From positions 1,116,001-1,180,000 of the forward strand of contig OZ199838.1 in NCBI GenBank assembly GCA_964304625.1: a stretch of 64,000 nt of DNA, written 5' to 3'. Shown here one piece after another: positions 1 to 11,600 of this stretch. The position numbers and the translations under genes were made by a program. Each line of letters starts with the position of its first letter. Positions within the stretch are counted from its first letter, which is position 1. Under the pieces are notes generated by a model. That model made no database searches. It was not told the origin of the DNA and saw only the letters and a program-made list of their open reading frames with translations. This DNA comes from Kudoa neothunni (Eukaryota > Cnidaria).

Positions 1-920
1 GTGATGATTAATTAAATTAAATAATCTGATTATTCGATTTAGATATTCTGATTAAGCATTTAAATAATAAAAATACGTCGCATAAATACACCAATGTATT
101 AACATCATGAAACAGCATTTAATTTAAATTGTCGAAAAGAATTTTATGGAGACATCAGCTTCAGAATTCATAGTTAAACAAAACATTATGTTTTTACACG
201 GGGACAATCTAATTTTGTATTAATCTGATTTGTGCGCTATCAAAGTGACTGTATTAAATTTGATCCGTATTCAAGTTGTGATATTTTATTGATTAAAAAG
301 AACCTTTCCTCTCTATGGTTTATTTCCTATATTTTTTAATAAATTGTTACAAATTACTACAAAAAATTTGTTACGTAAAAACATTGGGCAAGGAACCTGA
401 GCGTGAGCCAAAGTTTGGGCTAGTTGAATATATGTCTAAAGTTAATTAATTTTAAATAATCTTGGCTAAAACTAGCTAACAAAAGTTTAATCAAAGATCA
501 AACATAATTAATATATGGGTTTAGGTCACATTTAATTTTTCTGGATTATTTAATAGCTACTAATAAATATTTTTAACTTAACACATTATTTTCTTTGTTT
601 GAATAAGAATGTTTCTTTAACTTTTAAATGAAACTCCGAAGAACCTAGTTAAATAATCATTCATTATTCTAAATAAATTAATGTATATTTTTTATGCATA
701 AAAATCTATATGGGAGAAACAAAAGTTCTAAAAATGAAAAATTATACAATGTACGCTTTAATTTCTAGAAGAGTTAATTTAACAAAACATCAATGAAACA
801 ATATAGTATTGACCTTATTTGTCTATGGTTTAATTCTTTCAGTCTATGAATAATTCGATTTTAGAATCTGTGTATGGCTAATACAATTTAATATTTTAAC
901 CTTCTAAAGACCAAAAAACA
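1..920. other. AT-rich intergenic stretch, no gene seen
   Basis: I see no long open frame, no protein-like translation and no clear repeat here. It ends at the left terminal inverted repeat of the Merlin-type element. Confidence 0.5.
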
Positions 921-1200
921 CAGTAATGGGGGAGTGTACAGCTCCCATTTTTCACCTCTTTGCGCATATCCGACAATCCCAGTTTTAATTTAAATCAATT
1001 ATTCACTATTTAAACTTTTGACCGAACAGCAATTAACCCCATAATTCACTTCTAAGAATTTTGCTAACATTCATTTTCGGATTAAATCGGCACACGTGTG
1101 AGTGAATTCGCAAGGTAGTTTTGTTCTGTTTTCCATATGAATTTACCTTATTAGCGATGAATAAGCATTGTTTAACGTTGCTTTAAATTTAATATGAATG
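921..1200 (+). repeat. Left terminal inverted repeat of the Merlin-type element
   Basis: The outer 210 bases match the reverse complement of 5370-5576 with scattered substitutions and small indels. A weaker match continues inward to about 1200, through the shared stretch TATGAATTTA and a shared TTTAAATTTA block. Divergence between the arms suggests an old copy. Confidence 0.85.
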
Positions 1201-1989
1201 GTTGCAACGTCGTGGAAACTAATAATAACTGTTTATAATTGCACGAAATAATTAATGTTTATTAATTTCGTTTGCTACAGCTCTCTAACTTTCTGCTTTT
1301 GTATAATCATTTTTCATAAATTTTTTTAGTTTATATATTATTTTTAATATTCTATACCTGCAAGACAGCGAAAGAAGACACAATTTGAAATAAGAACACA
1401 GGATTAACAAATATATTACATGCATTATTATTTTTCTTTCAAAAACATATTAACTAAGAATTAATTCACATAAACTTTTAATATTGAATATGAAAACCGT
1501 AAATTTGCAGTTTTATACGGGGTTTAAAATTTTTTATAAAGTCGTTATGAATTTATAAATTGATTCCATAGGAACTCTCTGTAAGCTTTTATTCGATGGT
1601 ATTTTTTACCAAGATATTTTTTGTAAATAAGTCATATATGGTAGAAAAAGCATGTTTTTATTTTTATCATTTTAATTCTATCGACAAATTAAGTTTTGTG
1701 ATTTCATTTATAGTTTTCAGTTTTCTACATTAAAAATATTACTTAAGATAATTTAAAGTTTGTATTTCAGGTATTATAACATTCTTATGAGATTAAAAAG
1801 TTAATATTACGATAATCGATGATTCCGTTTAAAAATAATTCAAGAATATAAAGGATAATACAAAACTCTTAATTTAAATATTATAGTTATTTTCAATTTA
1901 GCAGTGCGCATAGAATAAAAACATAAATTTAAAGAACCAAAAAATGGAATTATTATTCAATTAATTCTAAGAGATAGGGTAGAGTGTGT

Positions 1990-2905
1990 TTATTGAATTT
2001 AAATAAAATTGAAAAATTCCCATTTATTGCTGAACTTCGATCGCATCCATTCTTCGTGAAGATATGAATTAAGGTACGCTATGGGGACACCACTCATCCG
2101 TCGTAATAATTTGGTCATAAAATGGTATCACACAACTTCCACTGTATTTGTGTGGTGACTTTCTATTGTGACGAATACCTTGGAATAGTTACCACTTATG
2201 TGGGTAAATCCATACATTCCAATGGTTGGATATGCTTTCCATTCTTCAGTAAAGATTGTGGAACCAGACTCAACTTCTTGACGTCTTAATGGTATCAATG
2301 TACTTGCATCCCTTCTTTGAGCAATAAAATATCTAGACTCTAATAGACTTCTTTTGCCTTCACAATCGACGGAGTATTCGCATATTCCCGCCACCCAAGG
2401 CCCTTCGATACGAATACCATAACGCTCAACAGTGTAGGAATTTTCCCTCCTTTCAGTTAAGTCATTCTTCGATTCAGATGGATTATAGGTTTCAATAGGG
2501 GCGTTTCTCCACCAATCATATGCCAAATATCGTCCACGATTATTTTTTCGCTTTCCTTTTAGGAGACATTCATCAGTTTCGACAACTTTTTTAGGGCCAC
2601 CAAATTTTGAACGCAAATAAAACGATTCAGTTGAAATTATCCAAAATTTGGAAAGCCAATATGTAACCGTTTTTCCAGATAATTGCGCCAAACTAACTGT
2701 TTTGCATCGCTGTTCTTCGAAACTCCATAAATATACAATCTCAAATATTTCCTGAATTGTTAAATTTGAACAATTATTGCCAAGTACGTTAGTTATTGAA
2801 AAGAACGTTGATGTCTGAGGAGAACAATTAGTTTTGTAGTTTCTATCGTAGAAAATAAAATATGTTTTACTAACAACATTACTTGGAACATATATATGAA
2901 AATTT
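1990..2905 (-). pseudogene. Merlin (IS1595-type) transposase, broken
   Basis: The longest intact piece (2128-2691) has the IS1595/Merlin DDE layout: VETDECLLKGKRKNNRGR with the first catalytic Asp, GPWVAGICEYS, the RYFIAQRRDASTLIP strand, IFTEEWKAY at the second catalytic position, and HTNTVE with the Glu. The same frame runs upstream without a stop to about 2905, through EIFEIVYLWSFEEQRCKTVS. The C-terminal part (RRMSGVPIAYLNSYLHEEW) follows in another frame between about 2020 and 2090, so there is a frameshift just after HTNTVE. The second acidic residue is Glu (TEEW) where the family normally has Asp (SDEW). It is mobile-element coding sequence, not a host gene. Confidence 0.8.
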
Positions 2906-3157
2906 TTCAGCTAAGTTATTTTTTCATTCATGCAAAGCATTATTATTTAATTTTCTTTTAATAACTTTCAGTTTAAAATTATGTCTTCCACAATTTCTGC
3001 ACCTTGTAGAAATTCGGATAAGGTTTTTGTCAATTTACAAATTTGTTAGTTTCTCGTTTCTGAGTAAAAAGCTGTAAAATTGGTGTTGGCTACAGATTAA
3101 CACCATAAGGTAAATTCAGTAAATGTCTTGTTAATTAAAATGAAAACTACAGTCGAA

Positions 3158-3210
3158 TCTGGATATTGCGTAATTTATTTCCATCCTCAAAAAATTACGC
3201 AATATCCAGA
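3158..3210. repeat. Perfect 19-bp hairpin at the left end of the Tigger-like element
   Basis: Positions 3158-3176 (TCTGGATATTGCGTAATTT) and 3192-3210 are exact reverse complements separated by 15 bases. The second arm repeats the terminal motif in inverted orientation just inside the end. The right end shows only a single copy at 5007-5026, so the ends are asymmetric. Confidence 0.85.
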
Positions 3211-3260
3211 AATTACTCAATATAGGTATTGGCGCAAGCGCATTGTGTAAGAACAAAAAT

Positions 3261-4787
3261 TTATTTTGGTTTAAAATAACTAGTAATTTCAGTCTGTTTA
3301 TGCTTTTTTTGGATTATTTCAGGTATGAAATTCATAACTGGATGCGTTGAAAATAATGCTTTTGGGTTTTCTTGCATAAAAGCTTTTCTGATTAAATTGA
3401 TCGCTTTTTTAAGTTCCGAAGTTGACACAAGCGTTTCATCTTTTACAAAATCCGGATTGACATTCTCTTAAAATTTATCAGTTTCGTGCGTTTCAGGTAA
3501 ATCTATCTTTTTCTCCTCTTCAATGTTGTTGATTTCGTCAAATTTTTTATCTAAAAAATAAGGTTGATGTACAATGTAAAAGTGTGAAAAAATTTTCACC
3601 ATCTAATAATTTTTAATTCAGGGTTATAAAGGATGGAATTACAATGCTCAAAAAGTCTAGATTTTCTGAAACAATTTTGAATAGTAATCGAAGATACGTT
3701 TTCCCATGTCTACTTCAAAGTTTTTATACAGTCCAAAACGGTATACTTAATTAAATTTGAACTGTTGTCTTCAGATAATTGATAGGTTGTCAAAATTTTA
3801 CAATACTGGCATTTTAAACCGCGTATGACACCAAGGTCCATTGGTTGTAGTACACTTGTGGTGTTTTTAGGTAAAAATACTAGTTTAACATTTTCAAAGT
3901 GATGGAGGTTTTGTGGATGCACAGGGCACTGATCCAATAATATTAGAACTTTCCTTTTTCTTCTCGTATTTTTTATCATAGGATTTAAGGATATCGTAAA
4001 AAATTTCAGAAGACATCCAAACATTTTTTATGCATAATTTTTCAAAGGAAATGACTCTGATTTATTAAAACACCTGGGTTTTTGATACTTCCCTATTACA
4101 ATATGTGGGAATTTTTTCCCTGTTAAAGACGCAGACACAAGAACAGTAACCTTTTTCTTGGATTGTTTCATTCCTTTTACGTCGGATTCGTCATTTAGAG
4201 TATACGTGTGTAAGAGTAACTGTTCATAAAAACGAGGCGTTTCATCCATGTTTATTATGTAGCATTTTTTGTATCCTAGTGAAATTCCTGGAAATTTAAC
4301 CAAAAAATCCAGTACAGTTTGATTATTCACACTGCTGGCTTCACCATGCAATTTTTATAATGAATACAGTATCTATTTTTAAATCCCACGAACCAACCAT
4401 TACTACCGGAAAATTCATCAGGCCCTATAGATTTAGCGATACTTTTGGCCTTTTCAACAATTAAGTATGCAGGGACAATCTTCTTCTGATTTCGTATTTT
4501 AGTGATCCACGTATAGAGTAAATTGTCCAACTCCTTGTATTTGCCTTCTTTCATTCTTTTTCTTGAAGTTGAAACAGTAGAATTAACAATATAATTTTGA
4601 TCAGCTATAATCCTATCATGTGTAAAGTGCCCTGCAAATATACTTTAATGGGGTTAGATAATTTTATATTACTAGATAGCGTGAAATGTTTAACAGTCAT
4701 TGCTTTTGCTCCTTTAAGAGATTTAATTGAATTATAGTATTCGATAATTTCAATTTTTTCAGCCACCATTCGCTGGTTCCTTGTCAT
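3261..4787 (-). pseudogene. pogo/Tigger-like DDE transposase, frameshifted
   Basis: Reading on the minus strand from 4787: MTRNQRMVAEKIEIIEYYNS is a psq-type helix-turn-helix. Next comes a CENP-B-type domain (LDNLLYTWITKIRNQKKIVP, then FSGSNGWFVGFKNRY). The DDE core follows, with NMDETPRFYEQLL at the first Asp and LLDQCPVHPQN at the second. Later pieces are LPKNTTSVLQPMDLGVIRG and a C-terminal tail ending EITSYFKPK. The pieces lie in order but in several frames (about 4605-4787, 4327-4554, 4028-4351, 3710-4024 and the tail near 3261-3500), so there are several shifts or stops. Length and order match a full pogo/Tigger transposase of about 480-500 residues. Confidence 0.85.
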
Positions 4788-5300
4788 TTTTGTTTCGCAG
4801 AATTCGAAAAGAAGATTAAGGGGGATTAAACTAAACAAAATGGTAAGCAGTAGAGATATTTTAGTTTTAGCTCAAAATCTTAAATTTTTACATCGTTAAT
4901 AACAACTTTTTATCTTAGCTTGCTTTGTTAACATCTATTTAAATACTATATACGCAATGTTTAATTAAAAGATCTAAAATATACGTTATATTTCAATAAA
5001 CTTGTGAAATTACGCAATATCCAGGTTCAACTGCATTCTGAAAATGTAAGAATTTGTTATTAATGTTTGGATACGAATAAAGAATACATTAATTATTAGG
5101 AGTTCATAAAATAAATTATAAATATACTAGAATTAATTTTAGGTAAAAACCAAAACTTAAGCGAGATATCTTTTCAAAGTTTCTTCTTAGTGAGCTTCAA
5201 AAAAATTGACGGAATCAAAGTGATGCAGTTAAAGCGAAAATGTTTTCCATTATAATCGACAGAAAGATTAACACTTTATTGAAATAATGTCGATAAAAAC

Positions 5301-5576
5301 ACATTATAAATTTAAAACGACGCAAAACCATGCTTAATCATGTCTAATAAGTTAAATTCATATTGAAAATAGAACAAAACTACCTTGCGAATTCACACGC
5401 ACATGTACCGATTGAAGCCGAACGTAAATTTTAGCAAAATTCTTAAAAGTGAATAATGGGGTTAATTGTTGTTCCACAAAAAGTATAAAAAATGAATAAT
5501 TGATTTAAAATAAAATCCGGATTGTCGGATATGTGAAAAGGGGTGAAAAATGGGAGCTGCACACTCCCCATTACTG
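5301..5576 (-). repeat. Right terminal inverted repeat of the Merlin-type element
   Basis: This is the reverse complement of the left arm, with the best match at 5370-5576 and a weaker inner extension to about 5301. It ends in CCCCATTACTG. About 200 bp separate it from the first exon of the next gene, so the element may have brought sequence into that gene's upstream region. Confidence 0.85.
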
Positions 5577-5775
5577 ATTATATAAAGGTAAGTAATTCTA
5601 TATTTTCAAACAAATTATCTAAAATTATTTTTAAAAACAGAACGGCGATTTTTTCTCATTCGATTACAATTTTTTGGCGAATTTTGATCCTATTCTAACT
5701 ATCCATTAATCTCATATTGAAATAGTCCAATAAATGCAACGAGAATTATCGTATAAAAAATATATACAGGGTTAA

Positions 5776-8675
5776 ATGAAATTATTAGCATACTTTTTTG
5801 GAATATGTTTAGTTATTTCATGTAAATTAACAATTATGTTGTATTTTCTAATAAAATATAGCTAAATCCGTGTCATTAACTGTGGGGAATGATCAGGTTC
5901 CAGCTGCGGCTCCAGCGGAAGCTCCTACAAAGACACTCAGCTATAAAATTCTAAAAGAAGATACTGGAACAACGGTTCAGTTAAAACTGACTGGTAGTGA
6001 TTTTGATGGATCCAAAAAATGTTATATCAAGAAGTCTGCTGAAAACCTTGGAAGTTATGCAGACATAGATACTTGTTCTAGAACTGGCAATGAATGCGAC
6101 AGTAGTAAATGTTGTATAACATGTAATGAAGGGGGAAATAAATTGGCATTCGATAAATTTTCACCAAGAACAAAGTATGTAGTTGTATTTGATGGGGATA
6201 GTGCGTCAACTCTCGTCTCGAAAACTAATGATGGAACAGTTTTTGGGCTTGAATTGGGTAAGCTAATGATATTTTTTTGTTTTATTAACTTGATATTAGC
6301 ATTACTGGTCAATCCAAAAGTTACAATAACTGTTACAACTGAAAAGAAACTTAAATTAAGCACTATTACATGCAAACCAGTTACATGCCCTATATATTTC
6401 AAAAATGTATTATACGCAACCGGAAATGCAGGGGGTAGCTGTATTGCTGCACATGCTGATAATAATGAAGTGGAATTCGATTTGATGATACCTCATTATG
6501 AAATGAGATGTGAAGGATATCCAAGTTTTTATTATAAATTGCAAAACGTATATACTTTGATGAGTATGGATGTTTATAAACCACAATATTATGTCAAATA
6601 TAATGATGCTAGTAAAAGTAAATATTTGATAAAGTTCACCAACAAATTTCCCTTCGAAATATGTCGATTCAGCATTAAAGATAAAGATACTCAAATTATT
6701 GCAGGTAAGAGCGATGAATATACTTCCAATTGTGGTGGAACAAATAAAGATTGTTACGCTCCTTGTAATGACGTCGAACTAGCTTTTACTGCTTCAAAAA
6801 CCGTAGTTGATGTATTGATCCAATCCAGACATTTTCCTTTAAATAAATATAACAATAAGTATTATGGATACGAACAGAAAAAGTTTGGTAATTTTAATAT
6901 TTTTAATCTTAAATAATCTCCCTTAGTTGTTATTGAACCCTCCGCTGCTGAGAGTGCATTATTCTCAAACATCAAAAATAATGGTGTCACTTTGAATGTT
7001 CTTCTACTTAATCCATCCGACGGCCCCAAATTTTCAACTTGTACAGTGAAATATTATGAAGCAGATAAACCACCAAAAGAAGGAACACAGGCTAAATGTG
7101 GAAGTTCGCCCACCAACTGTCCTACTGACTGCAACGCTGCTAAAGCAATAACTGAACTTTCAAGTGGTAAACCATATATACTCACAATTACACCAGCAAC
7201 ATCGAGTGGCCTTCCAACCGACTTTAAAGAGCATATATTCTTTCGAACTGGTAAGAGATATAAAGAATAAATAGATTTTATCTAAAGTTATATAGAAAAA
7301 AATGACACAAAGACATTTCCAGAAGTAACACCAACGTTAGGTGAGAGAACTGCTTCAATTAAGGCTATAGATGAAGGCGGAGTTTTATCAAATGAGGACA
7401 TTACATGTGCTTATTATGTTAGTCCCAGAGGAAAGGATGTGTACGTCTGTGCAATGTGCGTCGATAGCTATCCTTGTCGAGGTTATTGCAAAGAGACTCA
7501 AACAATTGTTGGATTAAAATCAGGAACAGAATATGATCTTAAAGTTGTTGCTCATAAAGAATATGGTACCAAAATACATCAGATCACAACAGGTATAAAA
7601 TTAGCTACAAAAATAAATAATGAATTTTTAGTGAAATCAAGACTCACACTTGAGAAACAATTTGTTGAGAAAGGTTTCAAAATAATAGGAACATTATCTA
7701 CTCCAGACGATACAGCTGAATGCCATTACAATGTGGAAATTAAAAATGGAGACAAATATAAATTGGTTTATCAATGCCCACGAGCACCCATTTCTACAGA
7801 ACCAGCTAAAAAATCCGCAAGTAAGTCGAAATATGATAAAATCACTGTAGCTAGATCGTCTGCTGATCTATCTACCTCGACAACAAAAAAAACTATTTCA
7901 CTATCATTAGCTACATGCACCGAGATTCCTTTATGCTCCGAAATATTATTCACGAATAATTATGATCGATTAAAAAAATATCGTGTAGTGGTAACATCAG
8001 TTAATGGAAAAGTACAAACAAATATTGTAATTCCTGAAAGTATAATTTTTTTTAACTTGATAATTTTATTATGAAAATAAATAATGTAAATGATTAAAAT
8101 TAGATCCACTACCAACAAACCAGGATATAAACAAACAAATTATAGTGAGTATTAAGCGTGATGGAAACAAATTGAAGATCACAACAGTACTACCACAGGA
8201 AGTAGCTGAAAGCACTTGTGGTTGGGAATTAAGAGATTCAACTAAACCTGATAAAGTTTTAATTAAATCATGCAATGGGGAAAACGATGGAGGTTGTGAA
8301 AGTTTTCCAAAATGTAACGAATTTGAAATCACTGATGTTGAAGACACAAACGATTATCATCTGACGGTTTACGTAAATAATGACAAATCAATCAAAGGAA
8401 ATAGTGAAATTAAGCAAGGTAAATGTGAGTCGTCTTTCGATTAATAATTTTATTTTAGGAGAAACGTTTGATACAATGAAATCAACGTAATTTGACATGT
8501 ATATATAATTAATTAATTTATAATTATATTATAGGTCCAAAAACACCATGTAAAACTATATATTGTTGCTATATAATAAATTAATTAATAATATAGAATA
8601 ATCGTAGTAGCTGCAGTTGCAGGTGTAGTTGTCCTTGTAGCGGTTATATTCGTTGTCATAAAGAAGAAGAATTAG
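5776..8675 (+). CDS. Type I membrane protein with tandem Cys-bearing fibronectin-III-like modules
   Basis: My exon model is 5776-5821, 5862-6257, 6300-6887, 6927-7250, 7296-7592, 7632-8039, 8104-8418, 8459-8486, 8535-8549 and 8597-8675. All introns are GT-AG and 39-64 bp, and the exons sum to 831 codons in one frame. Exon 1 encodes a signal peptide (MKLLAYFFGICLVIS). The ectodomain repeats a pattern of paired cysteines followed by a hydrophobic strand, as in LSSGKPYILTITP, LKSGTEYDLKVVA and DTNDYHLTVYV, which resembles the E-F strands of fibronectin III domains. The last exon encodes a membrane helix (VVAAVAGVVVLVAVIFVVI) and the tail KKKN. The first seven introns are all phase 1. I do not recognise an orthologue. 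The likely role is a cell-surface adhesion or recognition protein, which is inference from architecture. Confidence 0.8.
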
Positions 8676-11600
8676 CCAACTAATATTTATTTTATCATTT
8701 TTATTTATTATTTATTAACCTTTCTGTTTGATTATTCAAATTTTTCTTCGTCTTTTTTTATAATTATTCATAAAATAATAAAATTTGTTGGTTTGAGTTG
8801 GTAACTGATAGCATACAATTTCATTAATACGCAGTATTCATAGATAATATTGGATGCGATGTTTTAGGGTATTTTCGTAACAATTACGTTTTAAATATTT
8901 TCTCCAATTTTTTGGTTTAAACGAGTGAATTATTTGTGTAGTACCTCATGTGCCTAACTAAAAATAGACTTTTTCAGTTGATTCATGTGGATTTAATTCT
9001 TGTTTGATTGAAATGATGGTACAATTTAATGTTTTGTGTTTGAATCATGAAGATAAGTAAAAAATAATGTAATATTATGTCAGGTTGTATAAAAATATCC
9101 AAAAATTATCGTTATAAACGTTTTGGAATTTACTCTATCCAAATTGACTAAAAAGCTTCAAAAATAATTAGGTTATTGATCAATTTCGCACAAAACCAGT
9201 AAAACACCGTGAAACTAAATATATTATTACTTGATTAGGCCTTATATTCCATTCAAGCAGAAAATGTAGACAAGGCTGAGTTGATAAAATAATTATAAAG
9301 AACGAGTTAGTTACTGCAGTAATAGCTTAATTGTACCCCAGAATTATCCCCCTGTCGCAAAATGAATAAGATACCGAATGCATGTTTTCACTCATAGTAT
9401 GTTGATGTTAGTACAAATATAACTAATAAATGCTTCACCTATCTTACAGAGTTCTTTTACGTTAATTTTAATATTATACGTATAATTGGGATGAGAATGT
9501 CAAATTTGATCCGAAATGGTCTAAAAAATTCATTAAAGGAAACAAAAATTCAGGAAGCTGAGCAAGATGCAGTGTGAGCTTTACTAGACAAGAATAAACC
9601 TGATCCTACGATAAATGATCAATATGCATTTAGAATATTTAAATCGAGTCAGGTGTATAAAAATCACTTGTGAATTCGTCTATGGCAGTAGAATGATGTT
9701 TAAAATATTAAAAAACATCAACTTTGTGAAATTATATATATTAATAAACTAAATTATATTACAATATAATGTTGTGTCAATCGCAGAGTGATATAATAAA
9801 TACATTTTTTTAAAAATATTAAAGTTCAAAATATGATTATTTTAACAATGTTTAGAGAAAAAACGGAAGAATTAATTTTTTTTCAATTCTTGGAACTAAA
9901 CATTCACATCATTTGAATTTAGTGAAAGGTGGTATAATTTTATATCAATGATTATTATTTAAACTAAAATTAATAATTATATTTTAATGCGATTATCTAT
10001 GATATCTACTTTACCTTATTTGAACTTAATAAATAGTCTCAAAATACACGTAGATTATAAAAATACAAATATTAATTGGTGCGAAGGGCAGTTTATTGCG
10101 CATTATCGGTTACTCATTGTACTCTTATTGTTTTTAGTGATGTTTAAAATAAAAAGTTCAATCGGATATTTCCCAACTATATGTCTAAATCATTACTCAT
10201 TATTAAGCCTCTTAAATAACTATATATCACTCACGATATTTACTATTTGATGATTTGTATGGTAATAGAAGTAATCAATAAGTGCTAAAGTTTTAATAAA
10301 ATATGTTTATTAAATTAAACCAAATATTTATGTGAGTTGAAATTAAAGCGTTATACGGATAATAACGTAAGTTACGTTCAAAAAATTATTGTTTACAAAA
10401 AAATATCATTGATAATCTCTCAATATTTCATTAACGATACTAAAACTTTTTTTACGCCATCATAAATAAAATTTTGTTCGAAAATAATCATTTATAATAA
10501 TCAAAGTTTAATTTGGATTCTTTATAACTATCGGTCTATCACGAATACTTTAGAATAGTAAAAATTTGTCACACGAAATTAAATGAAATTTTATTCGCCT
10601 CAAACAATCTTTTGACATAAAAACGTTTTCAACTTTATATGTAGTGACAGATATCGTTTCCCTCTCACTTCAAATTATATTAAATCATATATAATATTAA
10701 TTACTTGATTATAATTATAGCTTATAATTTAAGAGATTATTAATAATTTATTGAAGTATACAAAATTATATATTTATTGCCAACCTTTGATATATTATCT
10801 TTGGGGCATGTCTAATAAATAATTTAAAAATATGTCAACAAATTAGATTAATAAAGCGATTTTTGTTAAATCGCTAAGGGTATTTAAAAAAATGTATTCT
10901 TTACAAACAACATTTTAAAACTTCAAAAATTAATAATTTATACGGTGGTATTATTAATTATAAAAGTCCTAACGTATCATTTTGTAAATAAAAAATTTGA
11001 CTAACTAAGAATTTATAACATGGAATGTAATTTTTAAATTATAATTTGGACCATTATTTAGTAAAACACTATTTAATTTCTTCGATCTTATTTTTCTGGT
11101 GTTGTCAACTTATTAAGTTAAATCACAGTATATAATATTTTCTATCGATAAATATCTACTTTTTATTAACACTATTACTTAATAAATTAATTAATACTGA
11201 AGAAATTATAACCCTACGATTATATAAAGAAATTCTTCATATTAGTTAAATGATAATATTTAAAACAATTTTCAATCTTTATTGACTTTATAATTCTCGG
11301 AATTCGAAATAATAATAAAAACAGATTATTTCAGATAAATTTTTAACGAAAAAATGGAAGCAATTACAAGTAATAATAAAATGTAATTAATTAATTAATT
11401 AATTAATATCTATAGTTTGTAATTTTCGGAGTTTATTATGTCCGGCGAACGCCGTGATCTTATACTCTGTGAGAAAAGGTTCTAACCTCAAAAAAATAAG
11501 AACAAATTGTGACAATTTTAATTATCGCTTCGCTCTGAACAACATATAAATGCAAATAATGCTAGAATACACTTAAAACGTGGTCATTAGAATAGGTGTA

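Larger units (their letters stand above)
3150..5033 (-). mobile_element. pogo/Tigger-like (Tc1-mariner superfamily) transposon inside the Merlin element
   Basis: Both ends start with CAGT followed by a GAA/CTGGATATTGCGTAATTT block in inverted orientation (3150-3176, and the complement at 5007-5033). TA precedes the left end. The right flank reads CA, so one copy of the expected TA target has mutated. The 1.9-kb element holds one minus-strand transposase with an N-terminal psq-like helix-turn-helix, a CENP-B-type DNA-binding domain and a DDE domain. It lies wholly inside the Merlin element, between its transposase and right end, so it inserted later. Confidence 0.85.
921..5576 (-). mobile_element. 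Merlin-type DNA transposon carrying a nested Tigger-like insertion
   Basis: Two long inverted repeats (921 to about 1200, and about 5301-5576) bound a segment containing an IS1595/IS1016-type transposase read on the minus strand, which is the eukaryotic Merlin family. Both ends begin CAGTAATGGGG followed by GAGTGT. Without the nested element (3150-5033) the host element would be about 2.8 kb. I found no convincing 8-9 bp target duplication: the left flank is CCAAAAAACA and the right flank is ATTATATAAA. The long inverted repeats are unusual, since many Merlin elements have ends of only tens of bases. The transposase is broken, so the copy is not autonomous. Family assignment rests on the transposase motifs, and the boundaries on direct comparison of the two ends. 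Confidence 0.82.

Noticed and set aside
6055-6694. Open frames on the minus strand opposite the type I membrane protein gene
   Set aside because: They are antisense to a well-supported exon series with consistent splice sites.
9987-10250. 87-codon open frame, hydrophobic
   Set aside because: AT-rich low-complexity composition without motif, splice support or neighbours.
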